Shown here: piece by piece, positions 28,093-37,752 of the stretch
Position numbering within the stretch: position 1 is the first letter of the stretch
Layout: the number at the start of each line of letters is the position of its first letter
NCBI RefSeq assembly: GCF_014842995.1
Contig: NZ_JACYXL010000007.1
Location: 122,666 to 186,665 of the forward strand
Direction: 5' to 3'
Length of the DNA stretch: 64,000 nucleotides
DNA from: Rhodanobacter sp. 7MK24
Lineage (GTDB): Bacteria; Pseudomonadota; Gammaproteobacteria; Xanthomonadales; Rhodanobacteraceae
Notes under the pieces: model-generated
Databases searched by the model: none
What the model saw: the letters and a program-made list of their open reading frames with translations, nothing else
Told to the model about the DNA's origin: nothing
Made by a program: the position numbers and the translations under genes

Positions 28093-29703
28093 TCATGCCG
28101 CCGAAGTGTCGATCCCGCCTTCCCGCAGCAATGCATCCAGTTCCCCCAGCCAGGGCCGGAATTTTTCCCAGCGACCTACGGCGCGGCGGTGCATGCCCTC
28201 GCGGACCTGCGCGGTGCTGGCGGTGGCCACGGCGGAAGGATTGTTCTGGAAGGCCAGGCAGGCGTCGTGCCATTCCAGGTCGCAGTGTGCGAGCAGCTTG
28301 CGGGTGGTGGCTTCCTGTTCGGCCACCAGGGTTTCGTAGTCCACCTGCAGAATGCGACCGGGCAGCACGGTGTTCCAGTGAGCCATCATTCGGTCGAACT
28401 GGATGTAGAAGCGACCGATGTCGAGCAGGTCGAAGCTGTAGCCGTGGAAGGCGGAGTTTTCCGCGAAGGCTTCGCGGAAGTTGCTGAGGCAGGTGTCGAG
28501 CGGATGGCGGCGCAGGCAGATGATCTTCGCTTTCGGCAGCGCCTTGGCGATCAGGCCGAGGTTGAGGAAGTTGTGCGGCAGCTTGTCGATGAAGCGCGGC
28601 TTGAGCGCGGTCTGCGGGCGGGTGGCGTCCACGTAGCGCAGGCCGAGCTGGTGCCAGTCGTACCGGTGCGATTGCGCGATCAGTTCCGGGCACAGCCTTG
28701 CCGGTGCGCCGGCAGGCGCCAGGCGGCAGAGCTGCGTGCCGAAGTCCATCAGTTCGCCGGCGGAATGCACATCCGGATGACTGGACAGGATGCGCTCCAC
28801 CAGCGTGGTGCCGGAGCGCGGCATGCCCACGACGAAGATGGGTTCGTCGCTGCCGTAGCCGCTGCCGCTGTCCACCGTGCCGGGGAACGCCGCGATCAGC
28901 GCGTCGACCATCGCGCGATCCCGCTGGGGTTGGTAGTCCACGCGCGTGCGCGCGGCGGCCTTGCCCAGCCGCATGTGCTCGAAGGAGGCGGCATAGTCGC
29001 CGAGATCTTCACACTCCTTGGCCAGCGCGCTGTGCAGGTGGATTTGCGCATCGACATCGCCGGCATGTTCGGTCAGCAGCGTGCGCAGAGCTTCGACGTG
29101 GTTGCGGTCCGGCGTTTGCCGGTACAGGCGCGATCGCAGCCCGTAGGCCGGCCAGTACGTCGGCTGCAAGGCTACGCAAGTGCCGAAGTGCGTTTCGGCG
29201 GCGGCGAGGTTGCCGGTGAAGGTGGCGGTCACGGCGGCATTGAAGCGGACGACGGCGTGATCCGGCAGCGCGGCCGTCGCGCGACGGAACATCGCATTGG
29301 CGCGCTCGAACGCATTGCACTGCATGTAGACGCCGCCCAGCACATCCAGTGTCAGCGGGTCGGCCGGCGTCAGCGCGTAGGCGATGTTGGCGACCTGCAG
29401 GGCTTGGCCATAGCGGCACGAAATCGCCAGCGCAAGCGCGAAATACGTGGTGTATTCGGCGTTCTCGGTTTCGATGGCCACGGCGCGGTTCAGATGCTCC
29501 AGTGCACGACCCTGTTGCCTGGTGTCGAGGCAAATGCGGCCGGCGAGGTAGTGCGCTTCGGCGCAGTTGGCATCCACTTGCGTGGCGTGCGCGGCGAGTT
29601 GGCCGGCTTGCGCATGGTCTCCGCGGGCACGGGCCTGCCGGGCGTCGTCCAGCAGCTTGCGCAGTGCGGGAGGGGTTGGCTTGGTGTTGTTCATGGCCGC
29701 CAT
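28093..29703 (-). CDS. TPR-repeat sulfotransferase
   Basis: Protein of 536 aa. The N-terminal half has about six tetratricopeptide repeats (AEAHYLAGRICLDTRQQGRA, DPLTLDVLGGVYMQCNAFER and others). The C-terminal half is a PAPS-dependent sulfotransferase: FVVGMPRSGTTLVERIL is the 5'-phosphosulfate loop (about residue 290), and CLRRHPLDTCLSNF is the 3'-phosphate motif. It would transfer sulfate from PAPS to a protein or small acceptor held by the TPR region. The acceptor is unknown. A second ATG three codons in (29694) is an alternative start. Confidence 0.88.
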   Translation of the reverse strand: MAAMNNTKPTPPALRKLLDDARQARARGDHAQAGQLAAHATQVDANCAEAHYLAGRICLDTRQQGRALEHLNRAVAIETENAEYTTYFALALAISCRYGQALQVANIAYALTPADPLTLDVLGGVYMQCNAFERANAMFRRATAALPDHAVVRFNAAVTATFTGNLAAAETHFGTCVALQPTYWPAYGLRSRLYRQTPDRNHVEALRTLLTEHAGDVDAQIHLHSALAKECEDLGDYAASFEHMRLGKAAARTRVDYQPQRDRAMVDALIAAFPGTVDSGSGYGSDEPIFVVGMPRSGTTLVERILSSHPDVHSAGELMDFGTQLCRLAPAGAPARLCPELIAQSHRYDWHQLGLRYVDATRPQTALKPRFIDKLPHNFLNLGLIAKALPKAKIICLRRHPLDTCLSNFREAFAENSAFHGYSFDLLDIGRFYIQFDRMMAHWNTVLPGRILQVDYETLVAEQEATTRKLLAHCDLEWHDACLAFQNNPSAVATASTAQVREGMHRRAVGRWEKFRPWLGELDALLREGGIDTSAA

Positions 29704-29708
29704 TATGG

Positions 29709-29740
29709 AAAAAAACCGCGCCTTTTCGGGCGCGGCTTTT
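29709..29740 (-). terminator. Rho-independent terminator of the M13 peptidase gene
   Basis: On the minus strand a 7-bp GC stem (29729-29735 with 29716-29722, CCGCGCC) is followed by seven Ts (29715-29709). It lies directly before the sulfotransferase start. Confidence 0.85.
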
Positions 29741-29764
29741 CAAGGTTTCCTACGGCAGTGGCGC

Positions 29765-31831
29765 TTACCAGATCTTCACCCGCTGGTCCGGCGCAAGATA
29801 GAGCTTCTGGCCGGGGTTCACGTTGAACGCCGGGTACCACGCATCGAGGTTGCGTACGGTGAGCGCGCGGAACTGCGCGGGCGCGTGCACGTCGATGCTG
29901 AGGCGCTGGCGCTGGGCGGCGTCGCGTATCTTCGAGCGCCAGGCCTGCCCGAAGGCCAGGAAGAAGCGCTGGTCGCCGCTCAGGCCGTCGATTGTCGGCG
30001 CAGGCTTGCCGCCCAGCGACTTGTGGTACGCGAGGTACGCGATGGTGAGGCCGGAAACGTCGGCGATGTCTTCGCCCAGCGTCTGCTCGCCGTTGACATG
30101 CAGGCCGGGCAGCGCCTCGTACTGGTCGAACTGCTTGGCCAACTGCTCGGTGGCGCTCTTGAAGTGTGCCTCGTCGGCGGGAGTCCACCAGTTTTCCATC
30201 TTGCCCTGCGCGTCGAAGTCGGCGCCGGTGTTGTCGAAGCTATGGCTGATCTCGTGGCCGATGATGGCGCCGATGGCGCCGTAATTGGCAGCGGCGTCGG
30301 CCTTCGGGTCGAAGAACGGTGCCTGCAGGATCGCGGCGGGGAAGTTCAGCGCGTTCTGCAGCGGCAGGTTCACTGCGTTCACCGTCTGCGGCGTCATCCA
30401 CCATTCGCCGCGGTCCACCGGCTTGCCGAGCTTCGCCAGCTGGTGTTCGTATTCGTGTTTTTCCGCACGCAGGTGGTTGCCCAGTGGATCGTCGGCGCTG
30501 ACCTGCATGCTGCCGTAGTCGCGCCAGTGCTCGGGATAGCCCACGCCCACTTTCAACGTGACCAGTTTCTCCTTCGCCTTGGCGCGGGTACCCGGGGTCA
30601 TCCAGCTCAGCGTGTCGAGGCGTTCGTTGAAGGCGGCGATCAGGTTCTTCACCAGTTGCTGCACTTCGGCCTTGGAGGAGGCGGGGAAATATTTCTGCAC
30701 GTAGAGCTGGCCCACCGCATCGCCGAGATCGGTGTTGGTGGCGCCCACCGCGAGCTTCCAGCGCGGCTGTTGCTGGGGCGTGCCCTGCAAGGTGTGGCCA
30801 TAGAAACCGAAATGGAGGTCGGCGTAGGCCTTGGGCAGCAAGGGCGCGGCGCCGTCCAGCGTGTGGAAGGTGAGCAGGGTCTTCCATGCGTCCAGCGGTT
30901 CGCTGCCGACCAGTGCGGCGAGGCGGGTGATGGCGCCGGGCTGCCATGCGTCGATCTGCTTCTGGCTGCCGAGGCCGGCGGCCTTGAAGTAGCTGGCCCA
31001 GTCCAGGCCGGGTGCCTTCTGCGCGAAGTCGGTCGTGCTCCACAGGTTGTTCGCCTTGTGCACGTCCTGGCTGTCGACCAGGCTTTCCTGCGCCTTGGCG
31101 ATCTTGGTTTCCAGGTCGATCACCGTGGCGGCCTTGGCCTCCGCGTCGGCGATGCCGGCCTGCTTGAACAGCGCGACCACGTAGGTGTGGTACTGGCTGC
31201 GGAACGCCGCCATGTTTGAATCGTCGGCGAGGTAGTAGTCCCGGCTGGGCATGGCCACGCCGCCCTGCAGCAGATACGCGACGGTGTGCGAGGGATCTTC
31301 CAGCCCCTGCGTCACGAACAGGCCGAACAGGTTCTCGGTATGGAAGTTGGTGGCGTTGACCGGATCCACGTCGGCGCGCAGGCGGCTGCCGAGCACGCGG
31401 GCGAGGTCGTCCTTCGAGGCGATGGCGTCGATGGCGGACAGTTCGGTCTTCAGCGGCGCGAGGCCATGCTGCTCGATCGCGGCCTCGTCCATGTAGGCGG
31501 CGTAGTAGTCGGCGATCCTGCGTGCGTTGCTGCCCGCGGCGGGATGGCTGGCGCCGGCGTTCTTGATGAGGTCGGCGGTGTGCTGCTCGGTCAGCTCGAA
31601 GATCTTGAGGAAGGTGCCGGTGCTGGAGCGGTCGGCGGGGATCTGCGCGGTCTTCAGCCAATTGCCGTTCGCGTAGTCGAAGAATTCGTCGCCCGGCTGT
31701 ACGGAGTGGTCGATGCCGGCGAGGTCGATGCCGATGTCGGGGCCGTGTGCGACAGGCACGGCGGCAAGGGCTGGCATGCCGCAAAGCGCGGCGGCGATCG
31801 CCGTTGCCAGGATCCATCGAGTGCTTTGCAT
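29765..31831 (-). CDS. Exported M13 family (neprilysin-like) zinc metallopeptidase
   Basis: Protein of 688 aa with a signal peptide (MQSTRWILATAIAAALCGMP, cut after ALA). M13 hallmarks are all present: HEISH around residue 525 supplies two zinc histidines and the catalytic Glu, GEDIADVSG around residue 584 gives the third ligand, and NAVNLPLQNALNFPAAILQAPFF is the substrate-binding region. The C terminus matches the family consensus (LDAWYPAFNVNPGQKLYLAP). It probably degrades peptides in the periplasm. The ATG at 31831 has GAGGTGG upstream; an earlier in-frame start at 31864 lacks a signal-peptide fit. Confidence 0.95.
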   Translation of the reverse strand: MQSTRWILATAIAAALCGMPALAAVPVAHGPDIGIDLAGIDHSVQPGDEFFDYANGNWLKTAQIPADRSSTGTFLKIFELTEQHTADLIKNAGASHPAAGSNARRIADYYAAYMDEAAIEQHGLAPLKTELSAIDAIASKDDLARVLGSRLRADVDPVNATNFHTENLFGLFVTQGLEDPSHTVAYLLQGGVAMPSRDYYLADDSNMAAFRSQYHTYVVALFKQAGIADAEAKAATVIDLETKIAKAQESLVDSQDVHKANNLWSTTDFAQKAPGLDWASYFKAAGLGSQKQIDAWQPGAITRLAALVGSEPLDAWKTLLTFHTLDGAAPLLPKAYADLHFGFYGHTLQGTPQQQPRWKLAVGATNTDLGDAVGQLYVQKYFPASSKAEVQQLVKNLIAAFNERLDTLSWMTPGTRAKAKEKLVTLKVGVGYPEHWRDYGSMQVSADDPLGNHLRAEKHEYEHQLAKLGKPVDRGEWWMTPQTVNAVNLPLQNALNFPAAILQAPFFDPKADAAANYGAIGAIIGHEISHSFDNTGADFDAQGKMENWWTPADEAHFKSATEQLAKQFDQYEALPGLHVNGEQTLGEDIADVSGLTIAYLAYHKSLGGKPAPTIDGLSGDQRFFLAFGQAWRSKIRDAAQRQRLSIDVHAPAQFRALTVRNLDAWYPAFNVNPGQKLYLAPDQRVKIW

Positions 31832-31902
31832 GGGTGCCACCTCGCTGTCTTGGGAGACGGGCACGATAGCGCCAAGCGGGTGGTGTTGCAGGTGCCGGAA
31901 GA

Positions 31903-31930
31903 CCGGGAGCGCGCTCTTGCGCGCTCCCGG
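31903..31930. terminator. Hairpin terminator after the DUF3300 gene
   Basis: An 11-bp perfect stem (CCGGGAGCGCG, 31903-31913 with 31920-31930) with a 6-nt loop, 12 nt past the leftward DUF3300 stop. Confidence 0.65.
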
Positions 31931-31942
31931 CGTGCCTCGCCG

Positions 31943-33640
31943 TCAGTGCTGGTTGTTGTCCTGTTTCTTCGGTGGGGCGTGTGCGGGCTTGGCAGCCTGA
32001 TGCTGTTCAGCCGGCGCCGGATGGGCAGCCGGGCTGGGTGCCGGCTGGGGCCTGGCTTCCGGGCGCGGCGCGGGAGGTTGCGGTGCACGTTCCATCTCCA
32101 CCGGTCGCGGTGCGGTGGCGTGGGTGGGCTCGGGGCGCGGGGGCGCCGTGTGCGTGGCTTCGGGGCGCGCTGCTTCATGCGGCGCTTCGACGCTATGCAC
32201 CACCTCGGCAGCACGGGGTGCCTCGGCGGGACGCGGCGCTGCCACCGCATGCGGAGCCTCGACGGGACGCGGTGCCGCGGCAGCCCGCGGCGCTTCGAAA
32301 GGACGCGATCCTGCGGTAGCGCGCCGGGCTTCGACGGCCCGCGGCGCTTCTGCAGCGTGCGGCACCGGCTGAGCGGGAGCGCCGGCGTGTGCCTGCTGGA
32401 AACGCGCAGGTTCGGCGCCGCGTACCGGCGTGCCGAAGTGCGGCATGGTCATGGCCTGCATGGCGGGTTTCTGCGCAGCCGCTGCTGGCGCGCGTTCGTT
32501 GTTCGCGCCGTTGCCGATGTAACGGTTGTTGCCGCTGTTCGTCGTATTGACGTAGCGGGTGTTGTTCGTAACGTTGTTGATCGTGCGGCTGTTGTTGATG
32601 TTGTTGGTGACATAGCGGTTGACCACCGTCGTGGAGCGCGAGACATAGACGGTGTTGTTGTGCACCACCGCCGGACGCTGCCAGCCGCCGCCCTGGCCTT
32701 CCGGGCCGCCGCCATGTCTGCCCCAGTTCATGCCCCAACTGTTCCAGCCCCAGCCTGGATTCGGGCCGGGACCGCCCTGGTTGTCGTGGTGGTGTTCGAA
32801 CAATGCTCCAACCACGATGCCGACGCCGAAGGCGATGGCGCCCGTCGCCACGATCTGGCCGGTGCTGTAACCGGCGGGCTGGGCATAGGTGTAGCCGGGG
32901 TAGGGCGCCATCGGCTCGCCGTATACGGTTTCCGGGTCGTATTGCGGCACGTACACCGTATCGGGCTGCGCGGGCAGGATCTCGATGGTCTGCGGCGGCG
33001 GCGGCACCTCGGCGGGGCCGGCATACACGGGCTGTGCGTCGCCTTCATACGCCACTTGTTGTTCGTCTGCCGGCGCGGTCGAGGGCTGGCTGACCACCTG
33101 CATCTGCGCCGAGCTGCGCAGGCTGCCATTGTGCTGCGCGCGCTGGCGCATCACCTGGATGGCGTTCATCACGTCGGACGGGTCATTGACGTAGGCCTCG
33201 CCCAGCGCGGTCGTCCACGGGATGTTCTGCGCCATCTGGTCCAGCACGTTGGGGAATTGCGTCAGGCCCTTCACGCTGGGGTCCCACGGCTGCGGATTCA
33301 CCTCATCGGCCAACTGGCTGCCGGTGAGGTTCGGATGCTGCTGCAGCATGTTGTCGGCGGCCGTGATCTGGTCGGGATACGTCGAGCCGGCCAGCACTTG
33401 CGCTACCAGCTTGTCGGGGAACAGGGCGATTGGCGCCACCATTTGATAGAGCTGGTCGGCCGAGGGAGGCGTGTACGGCGCGGGCTGTTGTGCGCTGGTG
33501 CCGGCGGATGCGGGTGCGGTGCCCGCGGCGGCTGGGTTCGCGGCTTGCGAATCGGCGGCCTTGTTGCAGCCGGCCAGCATCACGACGCCGGCGCAGAGCA
33601 GCGTGCAGGCGGCGTTGCGGGGGAAGGTTCGGTCGATCAT
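31943..33640 (-). CDS. DUF3300 lipoprotein with Pro/Ala-rich tail
   Basis: Protein of 565 aa with a lipoprotein signal (AGVVMLAGCNKAA, Cys at about residue 25). The conserved DUF3300 region follows (PSADQLYQMVAPIALFPDKL, then QITAADNMLQQ and NDPSDVMNAIQVMRQRAQ). A Gly/Asn-rich middle has many Asn and Thr residues (VNRYVTNNINNSRT). The last 170 residues are degenerate repeats of the type EAPRAVEAP, rich in Pro, Ala and His. Function is unknown. The start at 33640 has GGAG upstream; in-frame codons before it lack a signal. Confidence 0.88.
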   Translation of the reverse strand: MIDRTFPRNAACTLLCAGVVMLAGCNKAADSQAANPAAAGTAPASAGTSAQQPAPYTPPSADQLYQMVAPIALFPDKLVAQVLAGSTYPDQITAADNMLQQHPNLTGSQLADEVNPQPWDPSVKGLTQFPNVLDQMAQNIPWTTALGEAYVNDPSDVMNAIQVMRQRAQHNGSLRSSAQMQVVSQPSTAPADEQQVAYEGDAQPVYAGPAEVPPPPQTIEILPAQPDTVYVPQYDPETVYGEPMAPYPGYTYAQPAGYSTGQIVATGAIAFGVGIVVGALFEHHHDNQGGPGPNPGWGWNSWGMNWGRHGGGPEGQGGGWQRPAVVHNNTVYVSRSTTVVNRYVTNNINNSRTINNVTNNTRYVNTTNSGNNRYIGNGANNERAPAAAAQKPAMQAMTMPHFGTPVRGAEPARFQQAHAGAPAQPVPHAAEAPRAVEARRATAGSRPFEAPRAAAAPRPVEAPHAVAAPRPAEAPRAAEVVHSVEAPHEAARPEATHTAPPRPEPTHATAPRPVEMERAPQPPAPRPEARPQPAPSPAAHPAPAEQHQAAKPAHAPPKKQDNNQH

Positions 33641-33787
33641 CGGAAACACTCCATGGGGATGACGATGGAACAGAAGCGGTGCGGTGATTATTGCCATGCG
33701 TGTCGTACGGTATTCGTTACGTGCGATGCGCCGGTCATGCGCGATTCCGCAAAAAGGACGGTGTTGCGGACTTTCTTGCGAACACGT

Positions 33788-36700
33788 TCAGCGTTCGTAC
33801 CGGTAGTTGAAGCTGGCGCGACTGAAGTCGGTGGCGCTTTGCGCCTCGAAATTCCAGCGATGGTTGAGCCGGTAGCGTAGCGTGACGACCTGGCCGGATT
33901 CGAAAAGACCTACGCCGTAACTCAGGTAAAGCCGTGGCGACAGGTACTTGCCCACGGTGAAGGCGGAGTTGCCGCCCAGCGCCTCGTTGTTGGAGACGCC
34001 GATGTCGTCCACGCCGATCTTCGAACCGATGCTCTTGGCCAGCAGGTTGCCCGCCGCCGAACCCAGCGCCTGCGCGGCGGCGCTCAGCATGTCGCCCTCG
34101 CCGCCTTTCACCTGCGACAGCGGCTTGCCGGTGACGAGATAGGAGAGTGCGTCGGACTGCTCCATCAGCGGATTGGAGAACACGGTGAGCACGGGGCGTT
34201 GCGCGGTGCCGGAAATCTGCAGCCCCACTTCCTGGCCTTCGTCGATGGTGGCATTGGGATTGAGCTTGCGGCTCGCCCGGATGTCCAGGCCCGGGTTGTC
34301 GATGGGGGTGCTGGCGAACAGCAGCTTGCCGCTCTGGATCGCCAGGTTCTGGCCGTAGGCCTTGTACGTGCCGCTCACGGTGACCTGGCCCTGGCCGGTG
34401 GTGGTGCGGCCAGGACGCTCGCTCACCGTGAGTACGCCGCGGAGGCGGCCGTCCAGGCCCATGCCGGCGAGATGGGTCTTGTTGCCCAGGTCCACTTTCA
34501 CCGTGGCGGTGAACGGCAGCGATGCGCCCGGCTCGGGCTGCGGGCGATCGACCACCACCACGTCGGGCGAAGCCTTGCTCGCACCCGCACCGGGCAGCTT
34601 GTCGAGATTCACGTCGGCGCTGTCCAGCAACACTGCACCGTTGAGGTCCAGCCCTTGCGCATTGCGCTGCAGGCGCAGGTCGGGCGCGATCGCGACCTTG
34701 GCGGCGGGGATGTCGGCGGCGGTGAACTGGCTGCCCTTGATCGCGATGTCGGTGGAGACGTCGCCCCCCAGGCCCACCACGCCGCTTACCGTCAACGTCC
34801 CTGCACCGGACTGCACACTGCCATCCACGCGCAGGCCGCGCGCGTCGATGGCGCTTGCCGTCAGCCGCCCTTGCGCAAGCTTCAGCCCTGCTGCGGGAAC
34901 CTCGGCGGCGAAGTCGTCGAGCGTGGCATTGCCGTCGATGGCCGGCTGCGTCAGCGTGCCGCCGAGATGGAAGCTGCCGCTGGCCCGGCCATGCACGTTC
35001 GCCAGCGCGTCGCTGAACAGTTCGATGAAGGCAAGGCTGTTAAGACGCAGGTCGATCTGTCCGGCCAGTGCTTGTTGCTTGCCGCTCAAATTCATTTGGC
35101 CGTCCAGGCGTCCGCCGTGGTCGAGTCCTGCCTGCAGGGTGAAGCGCTGGCTGTGCGGGTCGAGTTCGACGTTCAGCGCGAAGCTGTCATAGCTCAGCAA
35201 CGGCGCGTCGGCATGCTCGGTGTAGGTGATGCTGCCGCTGCTGGAGCCGATGTTGGCGTGGCCGCTGAATGCGCCGGCCGCATTGCGGTGCACTTGACCG
35301 TCGCCCTGCAGGCTTCCGTCCACGCGCACCGGCAAATCGGATTCGCCTGCGGCATTGAGCAGCAGCGCAAGCGGCAACGCGCGCAGCCGGTAGCTGGCGT
35401 CGAGGTTGCCGGCCTTGTCCTGCTTTGCGCTGGCGCACAGCTGCGGGTCGCCCGCCGTGAGGCACAGTTCGGACAGGCTGAAGGCGCCGTCGCGCCAGGC
35501 CAACTGGCTGGCGTTCTGCAGGCGCCAGCCGGGCAGGCCTTGCGGATCGAGGTTCAGCGTGGACAGCGTACCGCTCCATCCGTCGTTCTTCAGCGCCCCA
35601 TGTAGTGCCAGCGCACCGGAAACCTGGCTGCCGTGCGCCTCCAGCGTCAACCGGTGGTCGCTCTGGCTACCCTCGGCGAGCAGGTGGATACGCTGGAACA
35701 CCAGTCCGCCGGCGTGCGTGCCGCCCATGGTGAGTTCCAGCTTTCCCGCGGGATGGCTGATGTCGGGAATGCCGACGATCAGTTGCAACGTATCCACGCG
35801 CTGCTGCTGCCATGCCAGCGCGTTGCCGTTCAAGTGACCGTTGACGGAAAGTTTCGGCAGCAGGCCGCGGATGGAGAGCCGGCCATCCAGGCGGCCGCCG
35901 GCATCGGGCAGCCAGTCGGCCAGCGAGGCGATGGCGAGCGTGAGCTCGGCGTTGTTGCCCACGCCGGGTTTGGCGTCGATCTGCACCGTGCTGCCGCCGG
36001 AGGACAGCTTCAATTTGCCGTCGATCACTTGGTCCGGCGACAGATGCAGTTTTCCCTCGCCGCCGAGGCTGCGGTCGCGCAAGCGTCCGGCGAGTTGCTT
36101 GAGCTCCAGTGTGGCATCGGGTCCGGCTTTCGCCAGCGTTCCCTGGCTGGCGATTGCGAAATCCAGCGCGCCGTTCCATCCGGCGAACAACTGGCCGGGA
36201 TCGATGCGGCTGGCCTTGGCGTCGAGTTGCCAGCCGAGCACGGGTTGCAGTTGCAACCTGCCTTGAGCCTGCAACTGGCCCTGCGCCTGTTGCAGGGTGA
36301 GCGGGTGCAGGGCGATGGCCTGCGGCGTGCCGTCGATGTTCAACACTAAGTGCGCGGGCTTGCCGGGCGGCCCGACAGTGAGATCGCCGGCCGCATGGAA
36401 ATTTTCTGCATTGCCGTATGCATCGAGCTTGCCCGCGCTTGCCAAGGGCTGGCCAACCAGTTCGGCGGGCAATTGCAGGTCGCTCCATTGGATCGCCAAC
36501 TGGCCACCCAAGGGCTTCGCGTCCAGTCGCAGTTTGCCGTTGGCTGCCAGTGTTCCCTTGATCTGCGGCGAAGCCAGTGTGAGCTGCTGCAGCTCCAGCG
36601 TGTTGCCGTCGCCGCTGAGGCTGGCGCGCAACGGTTGCAACAGGAGACGGTACTGGTTCAGATCCAGCGTGCCGGTGAGTTCGCCGCCATGGCGGTCGCC

Positions 36701-37531
36701 CTGGCCGTGCACGGCCATCGCCACGGATGCCAATGGGCCGTCGCCGAGCAGCGGCTTGGGATCGAAGCGTGGCGCATCGAGCGTTGCCTTCCATGCGTAC
36801 TGGGTGTCCTGGCTCAAACCCAGTTGCAGGTGTGCCGCCATGGGTTGCGCGAGTTGCAAGTCGAGCTGCGCCTGCCTGCCGTCGCTGCTGGCGACCAGCT
36901 GGCCGGCGTAGCGGGTAGCGCCCAGTTGCCACGCGAAGTCGGCATGGCCGTTGCCGCGTTGTCCGCGGGCGAGGGCCAACTGGCCCTGGAGATCGACAAC
37001 GCCGTCCGGCGCGCGCAGTTTCAGCGTGTTGATGGCGATGCCTGCATGCGTCCAGCGGCCGGCGAGGTCGAGGCTGTCGGAGGCGAACACGGGATGGCCG
37101 CCCCGGCTTACATGCACCGCGCCGACATGCGTGCGATCCAGCAGCAGGTCGATCGGCGGCTGCAGCGAGAAGCTGCCGGAGCTTTCGCTCGTGTCGCTGC
37201 TTTTCGGCAGCGACACCGTCACGTCTTCGAGGTCGAGATCGCGCACGTGTACGCGGGCCGCCAGCAATGCCCAGAAGCGCAGGTCGAGGCGTGCGTGTGC
37301 CGCGTCGATGCGCGTGCCCTGGCCGTCGTCGTAGCGCAGCCCGTCGAGTTGCAGCGGACCGATCAAGCGGCCTTGCGCGTGCTTCCACTGCAGCGCGCCA
37401 TGCGTGGCGGATTGCGCGCGTGCCAGGGCGAAGCGCAGCCCGGCGCCGGTATCCAACAGCCACCACAGCGTGGCTGCAATCACTGCCAGCAGGATCGCGA
37501 AGGCGATGGCGAGGCGCTTCAGCCACTTCAT
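33788..37531 (-). CDS. tamB: Translocation and assembly module subunit TamB
   Basis: Large inner-membrane-anchored periplasmic protein of 1247 aa. One N-terminal membrane helix (KRLAIAFAILLAVIAATLWWLL, about 5-26) precedes a very long beta-rich AsmA-like region. The C-terminal DUF490/TamB domain ends in NYRYER, preceded by SKIGVDDIGVSNNEALGGN and YLSPRLYLSYGVGLF. TamB works with TamA and is implicated in autotransporter assembly and phospholipid transport to the outer membrane. It follows tamA after 214 nt that contain two hairpins. Confidence 0.95.
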   Translation of the reverse strand: MKWLKRLAIAFAILLAVIAATLWWLLDTGAGLRFALARAQSATHGALQWKHAQGRLIGPLQLDGLRYDDGQGTRIDAAHARLDLRFWALLAARVHVRDLDLEDVTVSLPKSSDTSESSGSFSLQPPIDLLLDRTHVGAVHVSRGGHPVFASDSLDLAGRWTHAGIAINTLKLRAPDGVVDLQGQLALARGQRGNGHADFAWQLGATRYAGQLVASSDGRQAQLDLQLAQPMAAHLQLGLSQDTQYAWKATLDAPRFDPKPLLGDGPLASVAMAVHGQGDRHGGELTGTLDLNQYRLLLQPLRASLSGDGNTLELQQLTLASPQIKGTLAANGKLRLDAKPLGGQLAIQWSDLQLPAELVGQPLASAGKLDAYGNAENFHAAGDLTVGPPGKPAHLVLNIDGTPQAIALHPLTLQQAQGQLQAQGRLQLQPVLGWQLDAKASRIDPGQLFAGWNGALDFAIASQGTLAKAGPDATLELKQLAGRLRDRSLGGEGKLHLSPDQVIDGKLKLSSGGSTVQIDAKPGVGNNAELTLAIASLADWLPDAGGRLDGRLSIRGLLPKLSVNGHLNGNALAWQQQRVDTLQLIVGIPDISHPAGKLELTMGGTHAGGLVFQRIHLLAEGSQSDHRLTLEAHGSQVSGALALHGALKNDGWSGTLSTLNLDPQGLPGWRLQNASQLAWRDGAFSLSELCLTAGDPQLCASAKQDKAGNLDASYRLRALPLALLLNAAGESDLPVRVDGSLQGDGQVHRNAAGAFSGHANIGSSSGSITYTEHADAPLLSYDSFALNVELDPHSQRFTLQAGLDHGGRLDGQMNLSGKQQALAGQIDLRLNSLAFIELFSDALANVHGRASGSFHLGGTLTQPAIDGNATLDDFAAEVPAAGLKLAQGRLTASAIDARGLRVDGSVQSGAGTLTVSGVVGLGGDVSTDIAIKGSQFTAADIPAAKVAIAPDLRLQRNAQGLDLNGAVLLDSADVNLDKLPGAGASKASPDVVVVDRPQPEPGASLPFTATVKVDLGNKTHLAGMGLDGRLRGVLTVSERPGRTTTGQGQVTVSGTYKAYGQNLAIQSGKLLFASTPIDNPGLDIRASRKLNPNATIDEGQEVGLQISGTAQRPVLTVFSNPLMEQSDALSYLVTGKPLSQVKGGEGDMLSAAAQALGSAAGNLLAKSIGSKIGVDDIGVSNNEALGGNSAFTVGKYLSPRLYLSYGVGLFESGQVVTLRYRLNHRWNFEAQSATDFSRASFNYRYER

Positions 37532-37605
37532 GATGTTGTCTGCTGCCTCTGGTTTGTTTCGGTCGCCGTGCATTTGCGCGTTGCAGGGCCAGGCCCTTTG
37601 CCTAT

Positions 37606-37752
37606 GTCGAAGCCGGGCTGTCCTGCCCGTCTTCGACTCGCCGAGTCCGTTGCGCAGACCCGGCACCGCGCATCGTCCACTTTGTGGCCGATACGCGTGC
37701 GACCCATCCATGGATCGCCTGTGAGCAGTCGCTGCAGGCGACTGCTCACAGG
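37606..37752. other. Two strong hairpins between tamA and tamB
   Basis: A perfect 15-bp stem (37718-37732 with 37738-37752) covers the tamA stop codon. A second stem pairs 37606-37618 with 37625-37637 with one internal mismatch. Neither is followed by a T-run on the minus strand, so partial termination or RNA processing between the two genes is as likely as full termination. Confidence 0.6.

Noticed and set aside
31943..32450. CRISPR-like appearance of repeated GC-rich units
   Set aside because: They are degenerate codon repeats for an EAPR-type protein tail in the DUF3300 gene, without constant repeats or unique spacers.
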